Assembly (NCBI GenBank): GCA_022394775.1
Contig: JAGFCB010000144.1
Coordinates: 1 to 39,132 of the forward strand
DNA from: Candidatus Poribacteria bacterium
Lineage (GTDB): Bacteria; Poribacteria; WGA-4E; WGA-3G
DNA length: 39,132 nt
Direction: 5' to 3'
A program made the translations under genes and the position numbers. Shown here piece by piece: positions 30,268 to 38,829 of the stretch (the first letter of the stretch is position 1; each line of letters starts with the position of its first letter). Under the pieces are notes generated by a model. The model saw nothing but the letters and a program-made list of their open reading frames with translations. It did not search any database and was not told where the DNA came from.

Positions 30268-32988
30268 CTTTTAATCGAACCAGTTTGGAATTGAAACATA
30301 CTTCTGCGGATCACCTGTCAGGTCGTTGATCGGACTTCTAATCGAACCAGTTTGGAATTGAAACCTACTAATGTCAGCGGCATTCCGGCGTATTTGTAGC
30401 TTCTAATCGAACCAGTTTGGAATTGAAACTCATTCAGAAGTTGCGCAATCGTTTGCGTGTTATCTGCTTCTAATCGAACCAGTTTGGAATTGAAACGATG
30501 CTTGGCAGCACATTTCTCTCTCTGAGCTTGCACTTCTAATCGAACCAGTTTGGAATTGAAACCAACTCTCTGACACACAAAGGTTAGCGCACATCAAACT
30601 TCTAATCGAACCAGTTTGGAATTGAAACCAAGCTGTCGAAGCAAACTATCGAGACCGTATCCATACTTCTAATCGAACCAGTTTGGAATTGAAACCGGAG
30701 AACATGGGGCTTTCACAGAGGAAATCATTATTCTTCTAATCGAACCAGTTTGGAATTGAAACGCGCGTGACCTGCTAAGTCTTTAGACGTTGGACGCACT
30801 TCTAATCGAACCAGTTTGGAATTGAAACACTGGTTTTGACCCGACGGATTACTCAATATCTCCGCGACTTCTAATCGAACCAGTTTGGAATTGAAACATC
30901 GCTAACCCGGAAACACCGAGTGCAGAATATGTGGCTTCTAATCGAACCAGTTTGGAATTGAAACACGAAAACGAGGTGTGCGGGGTTGCCACCTTCGCCA
31001 AAAACTTCTAATCGAACCAGTTTGGAATTGAAACCTGCCCCGACGTTTCAACGGATCTTCAAGTGTTTCGCTTCTAATCGAACCAGTTTGGAATTGAAAC
31101 TGAGGTTCGGCGTGTTCTTGATGATCTCGTTGATCTTTTTCTTCTAATCGAACCAGTTTGGAATTGAAACCCCTAATTCATTCAAGTCATACGCCAACTG
31201 CTTGCGCGCCTTCTAATCGAACCAGTTTGGAATTGAAACTTGTAATCCTCTGACAAGTCGTAGTCGGTCTTCGCGTACTTCTAATCGAACCAGTTTGGAA
31301 TTGAAACTTCAGAGACTGCCGTTTGGAACGCTTCAAAGTTTTCCTTCTAATCGAACCAGTTTGGAATTGAAACAGTTTTCTGTATGATGTTGGTGGTGGT
31401 AGCAACCTCACTTCTAATCGAACCAGTTTGGAATTGAAACTCATTATTTTATACGTATTCACGGCGCGTACGTTGCTTCTAATCGAACCAGTTTGGAATT
31501 GAAACCAGTTCTGGCATGCCCCTTTTTCGCAATCCTCGCCTTCTAATCGAACCAGTTTGGAATTGAAACGAAGATATAGGCACCGACTCGATAGAACTCT
31601 CGGTGAAGTCTTCTAATCGAACCAGTTTGGAATTGAAACGCTTTTTGCTGCGCGGTGCGGTTGAGATTTTTTTTGAGTGTCTTCTAATCGAACCAGTTTG
31701 GAATTGAAACGAACCCGAATCAGAGCCGGAGCTTGAATCCGAACCCTTCTAATCGAACCAGTTTGGAATTGAAACCATCGCGTATTTGAGAGTCCGGGTA
31801 TTCAGTCTTGGCTTCTAATCGAACCAGTTTGGAATTGAAACTCATCAAATTCAAGGAATCGTATCAAAAAAATTGTTCTTCTAATCGAACCAGTTTGGAA
31901 TTGAAACTTTCGCATTTAAGTGAGAGGGCAGCGCTACTGTCACCTTCTAATCGAACCAGTTTGGAATTGAAACGTAGTCTAACCCTCTGAAAATTGGCGA
32001 TATATCCTATAACTTCTAATCGAACCAGTTTGGAATTGAAACATAATATTTTGGAGGTTGTTCCTAACAACTTTATAACCCTTCTAATCGAACCAGTTTG
32101 GAATTGAAACTGATCCCTCTCGAAGATGCCTAAAATGTCATCTCCGAGTCCCTTCTAATCGAACCAGTTTGGAATTGAAACCCGTTCTGGTCTTTCGCAT
32201 TCGGATACCACGCCCGCGACTTCTAATCGAACCAGTTTGGAATTGAAACAGTATCCAAAAGGTATTAGGGTAGATGGCAAAGGAAGTCTTCTAATCGAAC
32301 CAGTTTGGAATTGAAACAAAATCTACCCTCCCCGCTCTGCCACATTTTTGGATGTTACTTCTAATCGAACCAGTTTGGAATTGAAACCTGTATACGCCCT
32401 GCTGTCTGCAAAAACTTTACAGCTTCTAATCGAACCAGTTTGGAATTGAAACAACTGTATCAGTTGATTCTCGCGTCGTATAAAGACTTCTAATCGAACC
32501 AGTTTGGAATTGAAACGTAAAGGTTTCGGTCACATCTCCGAGACTTACCCACTCCCTTCTAATCGAACCAGTTTGGAATTGAAACTCGATCCGGATCGCA
32601 TGCACCAAACGTGCTTCATCATCTTCTAATCGAACCAGTTTGGAATTGAAACTCGCTAAACTGAAAAGGCGCGTCCTTCGGGGCGTGCTTCTAATCGAAC
32701 CAGTTTGGAATTGAAACGTATCCACATACAGCGTAGCCACGCGGGTCGTAGGATTCTTCTAATCGAACCAGTTTGGAATTGAAACCTTGATAGCAGGCTT
32801 CGGCGGCGATCTCGGCGTTCTTCTTCTAATCGAACCAGTTTGGAATTGAAACATCGTCATCTTGTGTGAAAAACAGTCGCTCGTCCTGCTTCTAATCGAA
32901 CCAGTTTGGAATTGAAACCTCGCTTGAATGACATCATCAGGAGTTGTTTTGGCATTGACTTCTAATCGAACCAGTTTGGAATTGAAAC
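30268..32988 (+). CRISPR. CRISPR array 2 (41 repeats, 40 spacers)
   Basis: Same 30-bp repeat as array 1 on the opposite strand. Repeats start at 30268, 30335, 30400, 30467, 30533 and so on to 32889 and 32959; spacers are about 34-41 bp. The leader-proximal repeat has T for C at position 4; the others look identical, including the distal one. Spacer 36 (32653-32687) carries GGCGCGTCCTTCGGGGCG, found between genes of the enclosed element. No cas genes adjoin it within the window. Confidence 0.98.
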
Positions 32989-33128
32989 TATCACCTATTG
33001 CCAGACCTTGAAAGGAGAACCGAAATGTTTTTACGCCCCACTGGTTTGGGTTATCTTTCCTGTTGTTTTGCGGTGTGATCGTGAGTCTTTTCTTCATTGC
33101 AGGGTTGCGGGCTGGCGGGGGCGGCGCG

Positions 33129-33371
33129 TCAGTTTATGTTTTCGTTTTCGTCCTGGCGTTGATGCCATTGGTCAATAAGTTTCGCCTCAAAGTCTTTCCA
33201 TATTTGTGTCTTTCGCCAGTTGGTGATCCTGCATTTGACCGCATACAGACGCAAGCGTGTTTTGAAGTCCACACAATACTCGCTTGCGTCGCTGAATCCG
33301 TCAGAGGCGAGTATCAGCAGTGCAAAAGTAGACAACAAAAGAAACACGAGGGTTCTCTTTCTTTTTAACAT
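33129..33371 (-). CDS. Small exported protein
   Basis: 80 residues from ATG 33371 (GGAG, 8 bases). Signal peptide with core TLVFLLLSTFALLILASDGF, then a charged mature part with two cysteines. Lies between the array end and a terminator. An opposite-strand frame is judged a shadow. Not recognised. Confidence 0.55.
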   Translation of the reverse strand: MLKRKRTLVFLLLSTFALLILASDGFSDASEYCVDFKTRLRLYAVKCRITNWRKTQIWKDFEAKLIDQWHQRQDENENIN

Positions 33372-33449
33372 CAGGTTCTCCTTATTTATGGCTTCCGTCA
33401 TTTTATTTTCATGGGGCATAGCGGTCGCAAGCCGTCCCCCCCATGCCCC

Positions 33450-33480
33450 GAAACAAAAAAGGTCACTTATTCAGTGACCT
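33450..33480 (-). terminator. Terminator overlapping a stop codon
   Basis: On the minus strand AGGTCACT-GAATA-AGTGACCT is followed by TTTTTTG. The loop contains the TAA stop of the gene at 33467-34132. Confidence 0.8.
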
Positions 33481-34132
33481 GTCGTAAGTTCTCAACCCAA
33501 TCGTCGGCAGCCGCGTCGCCCCAGTTCCTTGCAACCTCTGCGCGCATCGCTTTTATAGCAGAAGCCCGAATCTCTGCGGGAACAACTGTCATAAACGCGC
33601 GGAATTCGTCTAAATAAAAATCGCGCATCTCTTGCTGACGGGCTTTGAGTTCCAAACGAGCGGCTTCTGTCGGATAGCGTGCGTTGAATTCTTTGGGAGT
33701 CAGTGAAGGGATTTCGAGAATGTCGGGGTAATTTTGATGGAGTTTCGCTTTAAAATTACGTCCCCAGTCTCGGATTTCAAGGAGTTCCGCTTTCGTATAA
33801 TCACCAAAGACCTTTTCGGTTTCAGCGTCTGTTTCAGAGCGTTTTCGGGTGTCTGCGATTTCTACTGGATGCGGTTGTCCGGACGAAACATCAACGGGTG
33901 TGTCAGGGACCCCCAGCGCGTTTTGAGTCGCCGTTTGAGGGGGTTGACGCTCTTTGATGCGGTTGATAGAGGGGCTTTTTTCGAGTCCCTGAACCCTTTG
34001 CTGTGTCTCTGTGAGTTCTACAGCACTCTTACGTCGGATGTGCCAAGAATACCATTGCGTGCCACCGATACAAACGATAATGAAAATCAGCGCACCACTG
34101 ATGACGCTGCGTGAGAGCATTGGACGAAACAT
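33467..34132 (-). CDS. Single-pass membrane protein
   Basis: 221 residues from ATG 34132 (GGAG, 5 bases; an upstream in-frame ATG contains the ribosome site). One N-terminal membrane helix (VISGALIFIIVCIGGTQW), a spacer of about 70 residues, and a helical acidic domain (FGDYTKAELLEIRDWGRNF, then WVENLRQV). Its plan resembles the protein at 7036-8091. The dispersed repeat at 34261 lies in its leader. Function unknown. Confidence 0.65.
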   Translation of the reverse strand: MFRPMLSRSVISGALIFIIVCIGGTQWYSWHIRRKSAVELTETQQRVQGLEKSPSINRIKERQPPQTATQNALGVPDTPVDVSSGQPHPVEIADTRKRSETDAETEKVFGDYTKAELLEIRDWGRNFKAKLHQNYPDILEIPSLTPKEFNARYPTEAARLELKARQQEMRDFYLDEFRAFMTVVPAEIRASAIKAMRAEVARNWGDAAADDWVENLRQVTE

Positions 34133-34260
34133 ATTGTCTCCTCTCATGTGTTGATGTAAAAGTAAAGTGAAAAAGTTGGAGAGATAGCATTTTCCAGATA
34201 GCGAGCGGGTCTCCTAAAAATATCATTAAAATGCAAGCATTTTCTATGATACAATAGAAA

Positions 34261-34331
34261 ACCAGTGCTGCGATTCTCCAGCAATGGCAGTGCGATGCGT
34301 CGCTCGGTGTCTGATTCACACCAGCGGAGCA
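34261..34331 (-). repeat. Dispersed 75-bp repeat, copy B
   Basis: Partner of 11318-11395, same strand. About 130 bases upstream of the gene at 33467-34132. The GGTGT/ACACC hairpin is kept. Confidence 0.7.
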
Positions 34332-34457
34332 TGATACAGATTTGACAGGGGGAGGTGGTCAGCTTTTTACGGAACCTGTCAACCCTGTCTGAAATTCAGC
34401 CACTTTTTAGTGTAAAAAAACATGAAAAATCTGTCAATATCTTTTTTACGGGTAATT

Positions 34458-34493
34458 GGCAAACCTCCCAAAACGTTGAATTCCACCCGACAC
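34458..34493 (+). promoter_or_regulatory. Shared palindromic upstream element, copy 3
   Basis: GGCAAACCTCCC, AAAACGTTGAATTCCACC and CGACACC match copy 1 read from its minus strand. One base breaks the palindrome. Followed by a coding fragment. Confidence 0.55.
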
Positions 34494-34665
34494 CGAATGG
34501 CATGGGATCTGGCTGAAGGCGGCTGACCCGGAATACGATATGATCGGTGGGGGTATCACGATTTTAGATTCTCGGACCCGGGACGCGTCAGGGACCCCAC
34601 GAGTTGCCTTTACATCGGGGCATATCAAATTCCGCCAATCGCTTCTATTTTCGGGTGGCGTTTGA
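34480..34665 (+). pseudogene. 3' fragment of an unknown gene
   Basis: A 61-codon open stretch with ordinary protein composition (YDMIGGGITILDSRTRD, then RVAFTSGHIKFRQSLLF) and a stop at 34663-34665. It lacks a start codon with ribosome site and begins within the shared element. Likely a truncated gene end left after rearrangement. Confidence 0.35.
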
Positions 34666-34674
34666 AAAAAAGTG

Positions 34675-34703
34675 TTGACGCATTGTGAGAAATATCGTAT
34701 CCT
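34675..34703 (+). promoter_or_regulatory. Promoter of structured RNA copy B
   Basis: TTGACG (34675-34680) and TATCCT (34698-34703), 17 bp apart. Same layout as 8988-9016. Confidence 0.6.
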
Positions 34704-34709
34704 ATCCTT

Positions 34710-34787
34710 AATGCCGGGGATGAGGGCTTAAACTTTGAGCGATCCCGTTCAAAGCCTCATCCACCTATTTAAGCAGGTGTCCGGCAT
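34710..34787 (+). ncRNA. Structured RNA, copy B
   Basis: Three-way junction: P1 ATGCCGG/CCGGCAT (34711-17 with 34781-87), P2 GATGAGG/CCTCATC (34719-25 with 34755-61), P3 CTTTGA/TCAAAG (34733-38 with 34749-54, stacked on P2) and P4 CACCT/AGGTG (34762-66 with 34775-79). Begins about 7 bases after a -10 box. Homologous to 8915-8982. I could not match it to a riboswitch class I know. Confidence 0.6.
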
Positions 34788-35177
34788 CGGCAGTTTCTAT
34801 TACTTTATGGTCTGGCGTTTTATCACATGAATTTTTCTCGGTGATTCTCGGAGCGATCCTTGCAACGATCCGCTTTGAGTTCATCGGCAGGAAAGCAGAA
34901 GCAGACGGTGCGGATCTGATGCCAACATGCCGAAGGTGGCGTTGAAATGTGAGTGTTCACAGCGTAAAATATCGATCGAGAAACCCGCACGCTGATTTAA
35001 CGGATAGAGGAACCCGTCTATTCGCCAAGCGGTCTGTCGGGCTGATATGTTGAATCCCCGCCTTGCAGGTTGTGCGGGAAACAAACAGCCTGCTTTTATA
35101 GAGATATATCAAATTTTCTCGGATGTCCCTTGACACAGCCACTGTGTGGAGTGCGTCCGAAAGGAGCAGTGCTAATT
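34788..35177 (+). other. Non-coding region before the P460 gene
   Basis: No convincing gene; short open stretches only. A hairpin ACACAG-CCA-CTGTGT lies near 35132-35148, 20-odd bases before the ribosome site of the gene at 35178. If the RNA at 34710 is a leader it would have to read through about 390 bases. Confidence 0.4.
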
Positions 35178-36752
35178 ATGTTAAGGCTGAAAGTTGCGCT
35201 GATTGCGCTATTGATTGTAAGTGTCGTTTTCGTTTCCTGTGATAGAATGCCAAAGGACCTGATGAAACCCGATGGAGCCGACACGCTGCCGACGGGTGAC
35301 ATGACCCACAGTTCGTGGGCGAGTGTTGAGTTGCCGGTGCCTGGGGCCCTTGATGCCGCGACACATCCATCGGAAACTGGCGAAGTCCACGGTATGGGGC
35401 GTCGGACGGTCTATATCAACGATATAGGTGTGATGGCGAACAGGGCAGGCACCGCCTACCCTGTAGGGACTCTGATTGTCAAGGAGATCATGGATGATAC
35501 GAACACCTTCGTCGCCAAGCGCGCCGAAATGACGAAAACCGATGATCCGATGTCCGCAGCCCACAACGGCTGGGTCTACAAGAAATATGTCCGTACGGAT
35601 GAAAGTGCTGCGTATCAACAGGTGAAAGGGAGCAATCTTGAAGATGCTGCGATGGGCTGCCACGGTTGTCATGTCAAAGCCTCTAACGACTCCGTTTTCG
35701 TCTCGCTTGCCAGCGCGACCGATATTCGCATCGGTGTCGTCGTTGCCCTGACAGGACAACACGCCGAACCTTATGGACTCCCAATGCAACGCGGTTTTGC
35801 GTTGGCGCGAGAAGAGCTAAACGCACGTGATGAAATAAACATGACGTTTGTCACAGCGGATGATCGAAGCACTGTAGACGGTGCGCAAGCAGCCGTACAG
35901 CAATTAGTCGATCAAGGCGTGCCTGCGATGGTCGGCATCGCGATTTCTACGCAACTCAAAGACGCGTTTCCGATTGCCCAAAAGAATGGCGTGGTCGCTT
36001 TTAGCTCGGTTTCTTCGGCTGCGGGTTTGAGCGGTCTCGGAGATTTTATCTTCAGGACTCCGCTGGCGACGGATATACTGATCCCCAACGGTGTCGCCGC
36101 AACGCAGCAGAAACTCGGCTATAAAAAAGTGGCGACGATATATGACGACATTGATGTATATTCGACGAGTAGCGACGAGGAATTAAGGGCAGCCCTTCAG
36201 GCGCGTGGCGTAGAGATTCTCACAACGGAAACCTTCCAAACCGGCGATACCGATTTTTCTCAGCAACTCACGAATATCATGACCCTACAGCCTGAAGCCC
36301 TCTTTGTCTCCGCCCTATCACAAGAAATGACTCAGATCATCATTGAAGCCCGCAGCTTGGGGCTGCCAGACACCGTTCGCTTGATTGTCCCCGATCTATC
36401 AGGGGCTGAAATACAAAACGCAGGCGACGCGACCGAGGGGGCGATAACGTTTACCGATTGGTTTGCGATGTCTGAGACACCCGGAAACCAAACCTTTGTT
36501 GAGAACTATCGCGCAAAATACGGTTTTGATCCCGAACCCTGGGCCGCAAAATCCTATGCGACCCTCAATATTCTCGCCAATGCGATTGCGAGCGCAGGCG
36601 CAACGGATTCCGCCGCAATTCGGGACGCACTCGCACAGACGATGGATTTCCCGACGATTTTGGGCAACTTCTCGTTTGATCCCACCGGTGAGGCGGTGTA
36701 TGATCCGATTGTCCTTGTCGTCAAGGATGGGGAATTTCAGGTCTTTGAGTAG
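35178..36752 (+). CDS. Cytochrome P460 domain fused to a LivK-type binding protein
   Basis: 524 residues from ATG 35178 (AAGGAG, 10 bases; upstream in-frame codons lack a site). Signal or lipoprotein segment ending VVFVSC. About residues 35-180 look like a cytochrome P460 domain (VELPVPGALDAATHPSETGE region, TLIVKEIMDD, GWVYKKYV) and hold a haem-c motif CHGCH at C161-H165. About 185-520 is a type I periplasmic binding protein (IRIGVVVALTGQHAEPYG, MVGIAISTQLKDAF, AATIYDD-like hinge, DFSQQLTNI). P460 domains oxidise hydroxylamine or bind NO; LivK domains sense amino acids or amides. The fusion suggests a redox-linked nitrogen sensor or transporter subunit. No permease genes follow. Confidence 0.85.
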   Translation: MLRLKVALIALLIVSVVFVSCDRMPKDLMKPDGADTLPTGDMTHSSWASVELPVPGALDAATHPSETGEVHGMGRRTVYINDIGVMANRAGTAYPVGTLIVKEIMDDTNTFVAKRAEMTKTDDPMSAAHNGWVYKKYVRTDESAAYQQVKGSNLEDAAMGCHGCHVKASNDSVFVSLASATDIRIGVVVALTGQHAEPYGLPMQRGFALAREELNARDEINMTFVTADDRSTVDGAQAAVQQLVDQGVPAMVGIAISTQLKDAFPIAQKNGVVAFSSVSSAAGLSGLGDFIFRTPLATDILIPNGVAATQQKLGYKKVATIYDDIDVYSTSSDEELRAALQARGVEILTTETFQTGDTDFSQQLTNIMTLQPEALFVSALSQEMTQIIIEARSLGLPDTVRLIVPDLSGAEIQNAGDATEGAITFTDWFAMSETPGNQTFVENYRAKYGFDPEPWAAKSYATLNILANAIASAGATDSAAIRDALAQTMDFPTILGNFSFDPTGEAVYDPIVLVVKDGEFQVFE

Positions 36753-36864
36753 TTTCTAACGTGGGTGGGTGAGGCACTCGGCGCGTCGCGTCTGCGGATC
36801 TCGCCCACCTCAGATGCGTACGTGCTAATTATCTCACTGCCAACGGGTATTCAAGGAGATTTTC

Positions 36865-37539
36865 ATGAAACTGAGATGTCAATGGAAAGGTAAAAAATGT
36901 CCCCCTTACACACATGAAGGGGTCTTTGAGGCAAACAACGAAACACTCATCTCTTTTGAACGTGACTTGAATAGGTGCGCACAGTGTATTGCGTATGAAA
37001 ATCCGGTTCTTCCCAGCTTTCAAGAGGATTTATTACAGATGGCTCGGATAATTTTATGGCAAAAAGGGCCTTTGTTTGACCCCAACCACGAGACAAAAGC
37101 AAGTTTTCGTACGTATATCCTGCCGTGGATTTGCGGAAAATTGGCGAAAGCAAAGAAAAGAGAGGTACAACACTGCCAGCGTTTTATGCCTCCTTCGAGT
37201 GAAGGCAATTTCCCTTACGAAACCTCAGAAGAAATAAAGCCAGAACCACTGGAGCATCTTATTTCATGTACTGTGGACCCACAGTCCAATTTTGTGGATA
37301 AACTCATCTATGAGATGTGGAACGCCGATTTTGAGAAATACTTGCCCGAACTTCTACAAGGTCTAACAAAACGGGAAAAGCAAATTTTTACCCTCATCCG
37401 AGTGAATATGAAACAATGTGATATTGCCGAAACACTGGCACTGAGCAAACCGAGAGTCAGTCAACTCTTGAAACAGGTAGAACGAAAAATGAGACGTGCA
37501 TGTCAAAATCTGGGGCTCCTTGAAGACTATAGAAAATAA
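36865..37539 (+). CDS. Sigma-70-like factor
   Basis: 224 residues, AAGGAG 8 bases upstream. The C-terminal 55 residues read as sigma region 4 (LTKREKQIFTLIRVNMKQCDI, then AETLALSKPRVSQLLKQV). The centre (DLLQMARIILWQKG, then FRTYILPWICGKLAKAKKRE) fits region 2 loosely. N-terminal cysteines (C5, C12, C38, C41) could bind zinc. Probably an extracytoplasmic-function-type regulator. No anti-sigma gene adjoins it. Confidence 0.7.
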   Translation: MKLRCQWKGKKCPPYTHEGVFEANNETLISFERDLNRCAQCIAYENPVLPSFQEDLLQMARIILWQKGPLFDPNHETKASFRTYILPWICGKLAKAKKREVQHCQRFMPPSSEGNFPYETSEEIKPEPLEHLISCTVDPQSNFVDKLIYEMWNADFEKYLPELLQGLTKREKQIFTLIRVNMKQCDIAETLALSKPRVSQLLKQVERKMRRACQNLGLLEDYRK

Positions 37540-37558
37540 CAAGAGGTTTTTCAACGGT

Positions 37559-38074
37559 ATGAACGATTTATCTAAATTTATCCGAACTGTACCGGATCAT
37601 CCAAAGCCGGGTATTCTGTTTAAAGACATTACACCGCTTTTAGCAAATGCCCCTGTTTTCAACGCTGTCATTGAGGTCTACGCAAACCACTATAAAGGGA
37701 GCGGCGTAGACATCATCGCGGGTCCCGAAGCAAGAGGGTTCATTTTTGCGTCTGCGCTCGCGTACCGAATGGGGGCGGGCTTTGTGCCTGTTCGTAAAAA
37801 AGGGAAGTTGCCCGCCGACACTTATGAAGCCAGCTACGCCCTTGAATACGGCGAAGATACACTCACGATCCATCAAGACGATTTTCCAAACGGGAGCCGC
37901 GTCCTTTTGTGTGACGATCTCTTGGCGACGGGTGGCACGCTTGCGGCGACGATTGAACTCGTCGAGAAAGCCGGTGGCGACATTGTGGGCATTGCCCTCT
38001 TAATAGAACTCACCGAACTCAATGGGCGCGAAAAGGTGCGGGATTTACCCATCTTTTCGATCTTTGAGTTTTAG
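37559..38074 (+). CDS. apt: Adenine phosphoribosyltransferase
   Basis: 171 residues, the usual length. Starts MNDLSKFIRTVPDHPKPGIL, with FKDITPLL, GPEARGFIF, PVRKKGKLP and the PRPP loop VLLCDDLLATGGTL. Makes AMP from adenine and PRPP for purine salvage. ATG 37559 is chosen from homologous N-termini; GAGG lies 12 bases upstream, rather far. 19 bases after the sigma-like gene and perhaps co-transcribed with it. Confidence 0.95.
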   Translation: MNDLSKFIRTVPDHPKPGILFKDITPLLANAPVFNAVIEVYANHYKGSGVDIIAGPEARGFIFASALAYRMGAGFVPVRKKGKLPADTYEASYALEYGEDTLTIHQDDFPNGSRVLLCDDLLATGGTLAATIELVEKAGGDIVGIALLIELTELNGREKVRDLPIFSIFEF

Positions 38075-38100
38075 AGACGCATACCCAAAGTTGCGACGCT

Positions 38101-38757
38101 ATGAAAGAAAGTTTACAAAACGTCATTGATATTATCATAAATCCCGCGGCAGTATTTACGCGCCTCAAATACAATCCGAAGTGGATCGTTGCTTTGACGG
38201 TTTATTGTCTGCTGTCTTTCGTATTAGCGTGGACACTTCTGCCATATACGCAGAAACTTCTCACGGCTCGTGCCGTTGAGCGCACAACGCACGCGATTAT
38301 ACCGATTGCGGTGTTTTCAACGGTTTACACGATCTTAATGGCAATTTTATTGAGTATCGTCCTCACGATCATAGCCAAAAGCGTGGGGATACACAGCGAC
38401 ATAAGATTCAAACATGTCTGTGCAGCCTTTTTCCATGTCATGCTGATTCGGACAATGACATTTCTTGTTAATGCGGGACTCCTTCCAGTGTTTAGAGATA
38501 TTCAAGAAATCCATACAACAATAGACGGAAGAGTGATTCCGGGGTTGCATTTGTTAGCGGTGTCGCTTGAAAATCAACACCTTTCAATGTTTCTTTCCTA
38601 CATAAACCCGGTCGCTGTATGGTATGTTTTTGTCCTAACCACCGGTGTCCATATCTTTGCAGGCGTCAGCAAAGTTAAAGCCCTTGTTGTCGCACTCATT
38701 ATTTGGCTGTTCAGAATTAGCCTGGATACAACGTTTATTGCTATATTTTTACCTTGA
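38101..38757 (+). CDS. YIP1-family integral membrane protein
   Basis: 218 residues with about five membrane helices. The N-terminus IINPAAVFTRLKYNPKW is typical of bacterial YIP1-domain proteins, whose role is unclear. No good ribosome site before the ATG. Follows apt by 26 bases on the same strand. Confidence 0.75.
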   Translation: MKESLQNVIDIIINPAAVFTRLKYNPKWIVALTVYCLLSFVLAWTLLPYTQKLLTARAVERTTHAIIPIAVFSTVYTILMAILLSIVLTIIAKSVGIHSDIRFKHVCAAFFHVMLIRTMTFLVNAGLLPVFRDIQEIHTTIDGRVIPGLHLLAVSLENQHLSMFLSYINPVAVWYVFVLTTGVHIFAGVSKVKALVVALIIWLFRISLDTTFIAIFLP

Positions 38758-38829
38758 AGACTGTTAATAACGGAGAATAAAATCAGGCTTCGTATGCTAT
38801 GTGCCTATATCTTAGGGAGGAGAGTTTCC

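Noticed and set aside
927..32988. tRNA-like GGTTCGATT inside each CRISPR repeat
   Set aside because: It resembles a T-arm, but no acceptor or anticodon arms can be formed and it recurs in every repeat.
33063..33368. 101-codon plus-strand frame after array 2
   Set aside because: Hydrophobic start is plausible, but the opposite-strand gene has a proper signal peptide and ribosome site.
34710..34787. Cyclic-di-GMP riboswitch
   Set aside because: CAAAGCC and a junction are suggestive, but the ACAGGGCAAACC core and tetraloop receptor are missing.
34800..34950. Gene fragment with FFSVILGAILATIRFEF
   Set aside because: Short open stretch without start; composition alone is not enough to call it a relic.
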